From Deltaproteobacteria bacterium (GTDB lineage: Bacteria > Myxococcota > XYA12-FULL-58-9 > JAUUZB01), in NCBI GenBank assembly GCA_030590185.1, contig JAUUZB010000116.1, positions 1 to 8,221 on the forward strand: 8,221 bases of DNA. Reading direction: 5' to 3'. Both the position numbers and the translations under genes were made by a program. Under the pieces are notes generated by a model, which had not been told where the DNA came from, searched no databases, and saw only the letters and a program-made list of their open reading frames with translations. This document shows, in pieces, positions 1 to 6,496 of this stretch (positions within the stretch are counted from its first letter, which is position 1; every line of letters begins with the position of its first letter).

Positions 1-570
1 GATCACGATGAGCTTGGTGGCGAGGGGAGTGTCCACGCGGAGGGGCAGCTCAACCGTGCCGACGTCGACCCGGGGGACGCCGTTCGGGCTGAGCAGCGGA
101 GCGGCCAGATCGAGATGCAACGGGTAGGTCTCGACCCGGGCGCGTGAGCCCACCACATAATCGACACGGACCACCAGCGGCTCCCCAGGGACCTCGGGCG
201 CGGGCAGATGAACCAACCGTTGTCGGCTCCCACCCTCGGCGGGGTCCTGCGGCCCCGACAGCAGGCCGATGCCGCTGTCCTCCGGCACGCTCAGCTTCAG
301 GCGCACCGTCCCGGCGCTCGAATCCCAAGCCCATCCACGCTCATCCCCCACCGCCGCGTCCGGCAAGCGCAGCTCCAACCGTAGGGTCCCCCGCTCCCCA
401 TTGACCAGGGTTACGCCCCCGCTCGGGGGGTGGACCGTGACGAACCGCGGCTGCGGCTGCGGCGAGGAGGCCCCGGGGCGATCCCCCGCCACGTCCTGCG
501 CCCGCGCCAGACCCGCGGCGCAGGCCAACACCGCCGCGACACCTGCCAGGAGGCCGAGCGATCGGACCAC
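1..570 (-). CDS. Exported protein of unknown function, C-terminus beyond window
   Basis: An open frame of 190 codons starts at GTG 570, 10 nt after the qmoC stop, with GAGG about 8 nt upstream, and runs off the left edge. Residues 1-24 form a signal peptide: Arg3, a hydrophobic core (LGLLAGVAAVLACAAGL), then a good signal peptidase I site after ARA, before QD. A lipoprotein reading at Cys17 (VLAC) is possible but weaker. The mature part is Pro/Gly-rich with alternating hydrophobic stretches such as GTLRLELRLPD, GTVRLKLSVPED, PLVVRVDYVVG and VGTVELPLRVD, suggesting a beta-sandwich. It has no cysteine after residue 17. It loosely recalls the N-terminal beta domain of DsbD-type proteins but lacks that domain's cysteine pair, so I do not assign it. 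The spacing suggests it is the next gene of the qmo operon. The missing C-terminus could change the interpretation. Confidence 0.75.
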   Translation of the reverse strand, partial: MVRSLGLLAGVAAVLACAAGLARAQDVAGDRPGASSPQPQPRFVTVHPPSGGVTLVNGERGTLRLELRLPDAAVGDERGWAWDSSAGTVRLKLSVPEDSGIGLLSGPQDPAEGGSRQRLVHLPAPEVPGEPLVVRVDYVVGSRARVETYPLHLDLAAPLLSPNGVPRVDVGTVELPLRVDTPLATKLIVI

Positions 571-580
571 CGTTGGGCCT

Positions 581-1747
581 CTAAGCGTCGCTCTTTGGCT
601 CGACCATCCGCTGATGGACCATCGCCAGGGCGCGGTACATCAGGTGCGCAAATTTGGAATAGGGGAAGGTCAAGAACAGGCTGAGGGTGGTCCCCAGGTG
701 AAGCAGATAGATGGCGATGGCAAAATTCGGGTCGAAGAAGATCCGCCCGATCTCGGTGAAGACGCCGGTCACCACCAGCAACACCACGATGCCCAAAAAG
801 AAGTTATCAAAGGCGGTGGCGTTGCCCGCCGGGCTGTTGTCGGTGAAACGATGGGCCAACAGGGAGATCACCCCGAGCACCAGGAAGACCGCGGAGAGGT
901 TGCCCAGAATCTTCATCCAATTGCCCTGGGGCAGGGGCGGCGGCATGTTGAAACCGTACAGGGCGACCACGAGAAAGCCCGAGGTAGCCGCGGCTCCGGC
1001 GAACCCCCAGAACAACAGGAAGTGGCCGCGCTTGCGGGGTCGGGCCGTCTCGCAGGAGCTGAAGCGCCGGTGGAGCATGATGTCGATACTCGCCCCGATG
1101 AGCTCCCTCCAGAAGTTGCCGCGGCGGGTCACCCCGCGTCCCCACATCCGCCAGAGCTTGCGCGCCCCGACCAACGAGAGGACGGCGGCGAAAGCGGTGG
1201 CCGGGAAATTCACGACGTAGATCAGCCAATGGGGCACCACGGTCTCGTAGATCAGCGGTCCCTCCCCGGGCACGAAACCCGTGGTGAGGCCGACCAGCAA
1301 CACCCAGATGGCGACCGGCACACCGAGCAACACCGGCCAGGTGTAGGCCGCCATGGCCACCAACCGCCCGAAGGCGCGCGGCGTGGCCACCGCCTCCACC
1401 GTCTTGCTGCGCAGGGTCTGCATGACGTCCCCGGGACGGGCGTCACGGGGACACCGCACGGAGCAGTCGTTGCACTGATGGCACAGCCAGATCGCCGGGT
1501 CAGCGGCGATGGCCGCCTCCATCCCCCACTGCGCCAGGAGCATCTGGCGGCGCGGGAAGAGGTGGTCGTTGGTGGAGAGCTCACAGACGCTGCTACAGGT
1601 CGCGCACTGAAAGCAGCGGCTCGCCGTGGCACCACCCCGGGAGATGAGATCCCCCCGGAAGCGTCGCCTGGCTAGAACCGAGGCCTCTCCCCCGCCGGCC
1701 TGAAGCTGTTGGGACTCGCGCAGCGCCACGTCTGCCGATGCTACCAT
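581..1747 (-). CDS. qmoC: Quinone-interacting membrane-bound oxidoreductase subunit C (HdrC-cytochrome b fusion)
   Basis: A 388-aa membrane subunit that connects the Qmo complex to the quinone pool. The N-terminal HdrC-like domain carries two 4Fe-4S motifs, CFQCATCSSVC (Cys45, 48, 51, 55) and CHQCNDCSVRC (Cys89, 92, 95, 99). The remainder is a cytochrome b/NarI-like membrane domain with about six hydrophobic segments near residues 134-158, 172-195, 241-264, 280-299, 314-333 and 341-362. Histidines in or next to them (for example 173, 242, 299, 350, 367) are candidate heme b ligands, not individually assigned. The start at 1747 is chosen because it lies 5 nt past the last base of the qmoB stop and has GGTGA, matching the end of the extended Shine-Dalgarno, 4 nt upstream. 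A longer in-frame start at 1831 would overlap qmoB and add an unlikely Arg-rich leader. The gene ends with TAG. Confidence 0.95.
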   Translation of the reverse strand: MVASADVALRESQQLQAGGGEASVLARRRFRGDLISRGGATASRCFQCATCSSVCELSTNDHLFPRRQMLLAQWGMEAAIAADPAIWLCHQCNDCSVRCPRDARPGDVMQTLRSKTVEAVATPRAFGRLVAMAAYTWPVLLGVPVAIWVLLVGLTTGFVPGEGPLIYETVVPHWLIYVVNFPATAFAAVLSLVGARKLWRMWGRGVTRRGNFWRELIGASIDIMLHRRFSSCETARPRKRGHFLLFWGFAGAAATSGFLVVALYGFNMPPPLPQGNWMKILGNLSAVFLVLGVISLLAHRFTDNSPAGNATAFDNFFLGIVVLLVVTGVFTEIGRIFFDPNFAIAIYLLHLGTTLSLFLTFPYSKFAHLMYRALAMVHQRMVEPKSDA

Positions 1748-1751
1748 CTCG

Positions 1752-3995
1752 TCACCACCCCTTGTACGGGTTCGGCCCAACCTCTTCGATGGTCTCGGCG
1801 AACTCCTCGAACAACGCCGGGATGCGCTCAAACTCGTTGCGCGACAACTCGACGATCTTGATCCGCTCCGACTCGAGCGCCAGCCGCTCCAGGGTCTCTT
1901 GAACGTTCGACATCCGGGTGTTGGCCAGCTCTGAACCCTTGATGTAGTGGCACTGGTAGTCGTCGCCGTGCTTGCAGCCGATCAACATGACGCCGTCGAT
2001 GCCGCCGGACAGGGCGTCGGCTATCCAGACCGTGTTCATGTCACCGAGGCAGCGCATGGGGATGATGCGGATCCAGGGATTCCACTTCATGCCGCGGGCC
2101 GCCGCCTCGTCGAGGGCCGGGATGGCGTCGTTCTCGCACATGAAGGCGACCATCCGCGGTTTCTCGTCGTCCTCCTCGGGCACCTCGATGGCCTTGACCA
2201 TGTTGGAGACCGCCGCCACCGAGAAGTCGGGGAAGGAGATGATCCGCTCGGGGCAAGCACCCAGGCAGATGCCGCAGCGCCGGCAGCGCAGCTGGTTGTA
2301 CTCCGGGGTTCCCTTTTCGTCCTCATTGATGGCGCCAAAGGGACATTCCTCGGTGCAGCGCTTGCACTGGGTGCAGCGTTGCAGGGAGAACTCGGCCACG
2401 CCCTGATCGCCGGCGCGCGGGTGCACCGTTTCGCCGCGGGTGGCGGCCTCGATGCACTGCACCGCCTTCATGGCCGCGCCCCAGCCGTCCTCGGCCGCCT
2501 GGGCGGCATCCATCGGCGCCCGCATCGTGCCGGCGGCGTAGATGCCGGTTCGCCGGGTCTCGTAGGGGAAGCAGATGTAGTGGGAGTCCGGGAAGTCGTA
2601 CTTGAGCATCGGCAGGTCTGGTCCCTGACGATAGGTCAAGTTGAGAATGTGGGTCCCCTCGTGGTGCTTGAGCTGCTCGATGGTCTCCTCGGCCAGCTTG
2701 ACCTGGGTATCGGACTCCTTCTTCTCGAGCCGGACCTTGGCGTCACGCAGCTGGCGGATCGCCTCACTATCGGCGGAGTTCGGGACCATGCCGGTGGCGA
2801 GCACCACCAGATCGGCCTCGAGCTCCACGTCGTCGCCGAGCAGGCTCTCGCTGAGCTTGATGGTCAGTGGCCCGTTGCCGTTGCCGCTCACCGACTCAAC
2901 CACGCCCCGTGAAAACATCGCCTGGGATTGCTCCTGCACGCCCAGATAGAAATGCTCGAGCTGCCCCGGGGCCCGCAGGTCCCGGTAGACCACCGAGGTC
3001 TCCACCTCTGGGAAATCGCGTTTGATGACGGCCACCTGCTTGAGGCTGGTGGCGCAACACTCGCCGGAGCAGTACGGCAGGTGCGCCTCGTCGCGCGAGC
3101 CGGCGCACTGGATGAACAGCACCCGCCTGGGGGTCTGCTTGTCGGAGGGACGGATGAGCGCCCCCTCGACCAACATCTTTTCCAGCTCGTTGCTGGTCAT
3201 CACGATGGGCGACTTGCCGTAACCGAGGTGCTCGAGCTTGCTGGCGTCGTACGGCCGCGAGCCGGTGGCCTGCACGATGGCGCCTACCATGAAGGTCTCG
3301 CCGCTCTCGAGCTCGACCGCGAACTGCCCGGGCTGCCCGTCGATCTTTTTGATCCTGGCGCTGAAGTGAACCTTGACGTTCGAGTTGCCCTCGACCGCCG
3401 CCACCAGCTCCCCGATTTTATTGGGATGGACCTGATCGTAGGGAGGCTCCTCTGGTATCAGATCTTTGACGCCGCGCATGTAGCCACCGAGCTCGTCGGT
3501 GTTATCCAAGACCACCACGGGGTGGCCCATGCCGGCCGCCGCCTGGGCAGCGTTGAGGCCGGCGAGCCCGCCTCCGACCACCATCACCGTGCGGTCGATC
3601 TCCTCCTCCATGGGGAGCGGCACCTTCATGTCGGCCGCCTTGGCCAGACCCATGCGCAGCAGATCCGCCGCCAGCATCTGGGTGTCCTCGTCGCCGTGGG
3701 GGTGCGTCCAGGCCACCTGCTCGCGCAGGCAGACCCGCTCGACCTGGACCTTGGTGGCGTCGAAGGTAAATTCACTGATCTTGGCCCGGTGGGAGCAGGC
3801 CGCGATCACCACGCCGTCCGTCTCGTCGGCGTCGATCGCCTTTTTGATCAGATCAACCCCCTCCTCGTTGCACAGGCAGGGGTGGGTGGTGAAGGATCCG
3901 GCGCCGCTCTCGGTGCAGACCTCCTCGAGGTCGTCACAGGTCAGCGCCTTACCGATGTCGCATCCGGTGCAGAGATATACGCTCAGCTTTTCCAT
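1752..3995 (-). CDS. qmoB: Quinone-interacting membrane-bound oxidoreductase subunit B (HdrA-MvhD fusion)
   Basis: A 747-aa cytoplasmic flavin/iron-sulfur subunit of the Qmo complex. An N-terminal HdrA-like part has cysteines at 9, 12, 20, 27, 40 and 42. An FAD-binding motif follows (VMVVGGGLAGLNAAQAA, about 137-153), then QCAGSRD and YCSGECC (Cys297, 309, 313, 314), and DLVVLATGMVPN near 395-406. Two ferredoxin-type 4Fe-4S motifs follow: CTQCKRCTEECP (541-552) and CRRCGICLGACP (571-582). The C-terminal 130 residues are an MvhD-like domain with FMCEND, RCLGDMN and GCKHGDDYQCHYIKGSE (Cys620, 649, 674, 682), expected to hold a 2Fe-2S cluster and pass electrons on. A charged stretch at about 411-447 looks helical. 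The gene overlaps the qmoA stop by one base (TGATG) and ends 4 nt before qmoC, so the three are translated together. The fusion of HdrA and MvhD parts is the standard QmoB architecture. Confidence 0.96.
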   Translation of the reverse strand: MEKLSVYLCTGCDIGKALTCDDLEEVCTESGAGSFTTHPCLCNEEGVDLIKKAIDADETDGVVIAACSHRAKISEFTFDATKVQVERVCLREQVAWTHPHGDEDTQMLAADLLRMGLAKAADMKVPLPMEEEIDRTVMVVGGGLAGLNAAQAAAGMGHPVVVLDNTDELGGYMRGVKDLIPEEPPYDQVHPNKIGELVAAVEGNSNVKVHFSARIKKIDGQPGQFAVELESGETFMVGAIVQATGSRPYDASKLEHLGYGKSPIVMTSNELEKMLVEGALIRPSDKQTPRRVLFIQCAGSRDEAHLPYCSGECCATSLKQVAVIKRDFPEVETSVVYRDLRAPGQLEHFYLGVQEQSQAMFSRGVVESVSGNGNGPLTIKLSESLLGDDVELEADLVVLATGMVPNSADSEAIRQLRDAKVRLEKKESDTQVKLAEETIEQLKHHEGTHILNLTYRQGPDLPMLKYDFPDSHYICFPYETRRTGIYAAGTMRAPMDAAQAAEDGWGAAMKAVQCIEAATRGETVHPRAGDQGVAEFSLQRCTQCKRCTEECPFGAINEDEKGTPEYNQLRCRRCGICLGACPERIISFPDFSVAAVSNMVKAIEVPEEDDEKPRMVAFMCENDAIPALDEAAARGMKWNPWIRIIPMRCLGDMNTVWIADALSGGIDGVMLIGCKHGDDYQCHYIKGSELANTRMSNVQETLERLALESERIKIVELSRNEFERIPALFEEFAETIEEVGPNPYKGW

Positions 3996-5239
3996 CACGC
4001 ACTCCTTCCGGCCGCTACGATTGCCTTGGCTGCGGCGCCGGTGGCGTCCCGTACGGTGGCGGCCACATCCTCTGGGCGGCGACTGACGCCGGCAACGAAC
4101 AGCCCGCGCTCCGCGTCGTCGAGGCCGAAGCCATCGTCGTCACATTTGAGGCCAAACGGGTTGGCCTTGCCGATGTTCGGGACCATGCCGGTGGCGAGCA
4201 CCACCAGATCCGCCTTGGCCTCGATCAACTTGCCAGCCTCGACGTCCTCGACCCGCAGCTGCAGGCCGCCGTCATCGGCACTCTCGATTTTCCCGACCTT
4301 GCCCTTGATCAGCTCGACCCCCTCCATGGCGGCCACCTTGACCAAGACGTCCTCATTGCGGCCCGGGGTGCGCCGGTCGATGTAGTACATCGTGACCGTG
4401 GCGTCGGGCAGCTGCTCTTTTACGTAGGTGGCCTGCTTGAGTGAGGCCAGGCAGCAAATGCCGGAGCAGTAGGCCAGGTGGTTGACGTCCCGTGAGCCGG
4501 AACACTGCACGAAGGCCACGCTCTTGGGCGCCTCGTGGTTGGACGGCTTTTCAATCTTGCCGCCGGTGGGGCCGCTTGGGGAGGCCAAGCGCTCCATCTC
4601 GACGTTTTGGATCACGTCGTCTAGATCGCCGCCGAGCTCGGTGAGGTTGGCCCGCTCGTACGGTTTCCAACCAGTGGCCATCACCACCGCGCCGACCTCG
4701 AAGGTCTCCGCCGCTTGCTTGGCGTCGAGATCGATGGCGTCGTAGGTGCAGGCCTCAACGCACTTCTTGCAGCCGTCTGGGCAGGCGGAGCGGTCGAGGG
4801 TGAAACGTACCGGCCAGGCATCGGGGTTCGGTAGCCGAATGGCGGTGGTCTCACTCATGCCGAGGTTGAAGGCATCCGGGATCTTGGCCGGACAAACCTT
4901 GGCGCACTCGCCGCAGGCGGTGCACTTGTCGTTCACGTAGGCCGGCGCCGTGGTGACGGTGGCCTTCCAGCCCGCGCCGGCTCTTTCGGTCGACGTCACC
5001 TCCGATTGCATGCAAACGCGGATCCGCGGATTGCGCTCCAGGCGGCGGGTGTTGATCTCCATACCGCAGGAGGGGGGGCACATCTTGGGGAAGTAGTTGT
5101 GAATGCGCAGCACGCGCCCGCCGATGTTGGGCTCGCGCTCGACCAGAATCACGTCACGGCCGGCTTCCGCTGCCTCGAGGGCCGCGGTCACGCCGCCGAT
5201 CCCCGCTCCAACAACGAGCAGTGGATTTGACGAGGTCAT
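3995..5239 (-). CDS. qmoA: Quinone-interacting membrane-bound oxidoreductase subunit A (HdrA-like flavoprotein)
   Basis: A 414-aa cytoplasmic HdrA-like FAD/iron-sulfur subunit of the Qmo complex, which exchanges electrons between APS reductase and the quinone pool. An N-terminal dinucleotide-binding motif (LLVVGAGIGGVTAALEA, residues 7-23) is followed by GGRVLRIHNYFPKMCPPSCG with Cys54 and Cys58. Two cysteine clusters follow: CTACGECAKVCP (Cys106, 109, 112, 116) and CPDGCKKCVEAC (Cys153, 157, 160, 164). Further on are the HdrA-type QCSGSRD and YCSGICC cysteines (246, 258, 262, 263) and a second flavin motif, DLVVLATGMVPN. The length is normal for QmoA. The start is supported by GGAGG 6 nt upstream and an ATGA overlap with the preceding frame. 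The stop TGA overlaps the qmoB ATG by one base. A 36-nt stretch encoding DLVVLATGMVPN is identical to one in qmoB. Confidence 0.96.
   Translation of the reverse strand: MTSSNPLLVVGAGIGGVTAALEAAEAGRDVILVEREPNIGGRVLRIHNYFPKMCPPSCGMEINTRRLERNPRIRVCMQSEVTSTERAGAGWKATVTTAPAYVNDKCTACGECAKVCPAKIPDAFNLGMSETTAIRLPNPDAWPVRFTLDRSACPDGCKKCVEACTYDAIDLDAKQAAETFEVGAVVMATGWKPYERANLTELGGDLDDVIQNVEMERLASPSGPTGGKIEKPSNHEAPKSVAFVQCSGSRDVNHLAYCSGICCLASLKQATYVKEQLPDATVTMYYIDRRTPGRNEDVLVKVAAMEGVELIKGKVGKIESADDGGLQLRVEDVEAGKLIEAKADLVVLATGMVPNIGKANPFGLKCDDDGFGLDDAERGLFVAGVSRRPEDVAATVRDATGAAAKAIVAAGRSA
4002..4007 (-). promoter_or_regulatory. Shine-Dalgarno for qmoB, inside the 3' end of qmoA
   Basis: AAGGAG lies 6 nt before the ATG at 3995. 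This spacing favours that ATG over the in-frame GTG at 3998, which would leave only 3 nt. Confidence 0.75.
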
Positions 5240-5463
5240 TTTTTACCTCCGGCGTTCGGTGCGTCTTCGCGCACCGTCATGGTGGGTTCCTGAAACAATG
5301 CGTAACGCAGCCAACGGGCCGAGAACTCCAATAGAGCCTCGTCGTCGGTGCGGATGGAATCGAGAAAATCCGCCTCGAGCACGAAGCGGTCACTGAAGCT
5401 GCTCTCGAGGATGAAGCGACGAAAGCTGTCGAGGTCGTAGAAGGCCATGAAGAACATCTCCAT
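5236..5463 (-). pseudogene. Probable severed C-terminal part of the YkgJ-like protein (75-aa frame)
   Basis: This 75-aa frame starts at ATG 5463 and contains MEMFFMAFYDLDSFRRFILE and DDEALLEFSARWLRYALF, the kind of segment I recall at the C-terminus of longer YkgJ-family proteins. It is in the same frame as the preceding gene. The 18 codons between the TAG and this ATG are all open and read LVSHPFFIGGQRHLNPKG. Removing the TAG would give one protein of about 273 aa. As a separate gene it could start at 5463 (AAGGG very close), 5457, or 5448 (GGAG 9 nt upstream). Its TGA overlaps the qmoA ATG as ATGA, so translation through it would couple to qmoA. No metal-binding residues occur in this part. 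An independent small gene remains possible. Confidence 0.6.
5246..5250 (-). promoter_or_regulatory. Strong Shine-Dalgarno for qmoA
   Basis: GGAGG lies 6 nt before the ATG at 5239, separated from it by TAAAAA. It fixes the qmoA start and sits inside the last codons of the upstream frame, whose TGA overlaps the ATG. Confidence 0.85.
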
Positions 5464-5517
5464 GCCCTTGGGATTCAGGTGTCGCTGGCCGCCAATGAAG
5501 AACGGGTGCGAGACCAG

Positions 5518-6057
5518 CTACCGGTAGCCAGACTCCAGCTTCTCCCGCTCGGCGATCCCCTGGTCGGCCCGCCACTTCTCGACGGTCCAGGCACCGGCCT
5601 CGGCGTGGCCCTTGCAGAAGTCGTCCTCGAGGAGAAAGTAAACCGGCTCCGGCTCCTCTCCGGCGCGCGCCGGGGGGATGCCCATGCCGATGGGATACAT
5701 GCGGCAGGCCCAGGGCCGCTCGCCATACACGCCACAGCCCTTCTCGGTAAGGAACGGGCAGGCCTTGTCCTCGTCGTCGCCCATTCTGAGCATCAACACC
5801 GGCAGGTGGAGCTCCTTGGTGATCGGCTTGAGGGTGCGCTCGTCGACGAAATCGGTGGTGCTCATCCCAGCGGCCCGCGACAGCTTGAGGATGTCGACCG
5901 GGGTCAGCAGAATGTTGACGTCGTGGCAGCAGTCATTGAAGCAGGGAACGCCCGAGTGGCAGCCAAAGGTAAACTCGTCAGCGTCGCCGAGCTGACGCCT
6001 GCCTTTCATGGCATCGGGGAGGCTGGCGGAGGCGGTCTTGGAATCCTTGCGCGTCAT
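5518..6057 (-). CDS. YkgJ/CxxCxxCC-family cysteine-cluster protein, ends at a premature-looking TAG
   Basis: A 179-aa protein of the YkgJ (UPF0153, zinc/iron-chelating) family. The ATG at 6057 has an AGGGGT Shine-Dalgarno about 9 nt upstream; the open frame upstream of it overlaps the zinc-finger gene and is not convincing. The N-terminal cluster is FGCHSGVPCFNDCC (Cys33, 39, 43, 44). The second cluster is ACPFLTEKGCGVYGERPWACRMYPIG (Cys100, 108, 118), with a further Cys148 in DDFCKGH. The family is thought to bind a metal or Fe-S cluster, but its biochemical role is not established. The stop TAG at 5520-5518 is followed in the same frame by 93 more open codons that resemble the usual C-terminal part of longer YkgJ proteins. 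The visible gene is therefore probably interrupted, either by a real nonsense change or by a sequence error. Confidence 0.85.
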   Translation of the reverse strand: MTRKDSKTASASLPDAMKGRRQLGDADEFTFGCHSGVPCFNDCCHDVNILLTPVDILKLSRAAGMSTTDFVDERTLKPITKELHLPVLMLRMGDDEDKACPFLTEKGCGVYGERPWACRMYPIGMGIPPARAGEEPEPVYFLLEDDFCKGHAEAGAWTVEKWRADQGIAEREKLESGYR

Positions 6058-6073
6058 TGGATCACACCCCTGA

Positions 6074-6379
6074 CTATGGGCCGGGGTTCCGACCGTCATC
6101 CTCATCATCATCATAATCAATGATGTGATCGACGATCGCGGTCTCCGACCAGACTGCCAGCGGTGATGCACCGCCGGTGGTGGGATCGACGCGATAGCGG
6201 TATGAGGTCTTGACCTCATACTTCTCGGCCATCCAATCCCAGCCCTCGCGATAATAGCTGCAGTCGTTGTTGAAACAGGCCAACTGGTACGGGCTGTCAA
6301 AGCCGGCATCGGCCGGCATTTCGAATTTCTTGAGCTTGTCGCCGCAATGCGGACAGTGGGTCGGGACGTCGCGGGTCAT
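6074..6379 (-). CDS. Small Ogr/Delta-type zinc-finger protein (101 aa)
   Basis: A 101-aa soluble protein with CPHC at residues 9-12 and CFNNDC at 35-40. The spacing is exactly C-X2-C-X22-C-X4-C, the pattern of the Ogr/Delta zinc finger of P2-type phage transcription activators. An aromatic stretch (SYYREGWDWMAEKYEV) follows the last cysteine, then a RYRVDP segment, then a very acidic tail (DYDDDEDD). The ATG start at 6379 lacks a clear Shine-Dalgarno sequence. The gene ends with TAG, 16 nt before the YkgJ-like start, so the two are probably co-transcribed. I infer a metal-binding protein that could bind nucleic acid or act as an accessory factor for Apr or Qmo. The finger pattern alone does not prove DNA binding, and the acidic tail argues somewhat against it. 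Nothing suggests a prophage nearby, so the phage name is a fold label only. Confidence 0.85.
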   Translation of the reverse strand: MTRDVPTHCPHCGDKLKKFEMPADAGFDSPYQLACFNNDCSYYREGWDWMAEKYEVKTSYRYRVDPTTGGASPLAVWSETAIVDHIIDYDDDEDDGRNPGP

Positions 6380-6411
6380 AATAGGCTAGTCGCAATTCTC
6401 GTTGAGCACAT

Positions 6412-6454
6412 AAAAATCGGCCCCAGGCACCCTAGACTTCAGGGTACCTGGGGC
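6412..6454 (-). terminator. Intrinsic terminator or attenuator between aprA and the zinc-finger gene
   Basis: Arms at 6420-6433 and 6441-6454 form a 14-bp stem with a 7-nt loop. The only non-Watson-Crick position is a G-U wobble on the minus strand (a C-A mismatch on the plus strand), which orients the element to minus-strand transcription. On that strand the stem is followed after three bases by five consecutive T. It lies about 80 nt past the aprA stop and 33 nt before the next start, too little room for an obvious promoter. It may therefore act as a partial terminator that lowers qmo expression relative to aprBA. Confidence 0.8.
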
Positions 6455-6496
6455 GCGATAGCATACTAGCTAGCAGAACTCACGTACTCCGACGCT

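Noticed and set aside
269..1675. Long open frame on the plus strand (468 codons) opposite qmoC and the exported-protein gene
   Set aside because: It is antisense to well-recognised genes. Its translation is low-complexity, rich in His, Arg, Gly and Pro, with no recognisable domain, which is typical of the complementary frame of GC-rich genes.
1748..1831. Longer N-terminus for qmoC starting at 1831
   Set aside because: The extra 28 residues are Arg/Ser-rich, overlap the qmoB MvhD-domain coding sequence in another frame, and do not resemble QmoC.
1947..2912. 321-codon plus-strand frame opposite qmoB
   Set aside because: It is a complementary-frame artefact rich in Leu, Val, Gly and His with no domain, while qmoB on the other strand is fully convincing.
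3996..3998. GTG at 3998 as the qmoB start, giving Met-Met-Glu
   Set aside because: The ATG one codon later has better Shine-Dalgarno spacing (6 nt against 3 nt) and gives the usual TGATG overlap with qmoA.
2928..4385. Long open frame on the plus strand (485 codons) opposite qmoB and qmoA
   Set aside because: It spans the junction of two well-supported minus-strand genes and has shadow-like composition, so it is not a gene.
5518..5520. TAG in the YkgJ-like gene as a pyrrolysine codon or reassigned amber
   Set aside because: aprA, the zinc-finger gene and qmoC also end with TAG at the expected family C-termini, so TAG acts as an ordinary stop here. No pyrrolysine genes are visible, and the family is not known to me to use it.
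6058..6309. Upstream extension of the YkgJ-like gene to 6309
   Set aside because: The added segment overlaps the zinc-finger gene almost throughout and has shadow-like composition. The ATG at 6057 has its own Shine-Dalgarno.
6380..6411. A promoter immediately before the zinc-finger gene
   Set aside because: Only about 32 nt separate the terminator T-tract from the ATG, and no -35/-10 pair with proper spacing is visible there.
6462..6475. CTAGCTAG palindrome between the two hairpins as an operator or attachment site
   Set aside because: It is only 8 bp long, single copy, with no partner repeat or integrase nearby, so chance is sufficient.
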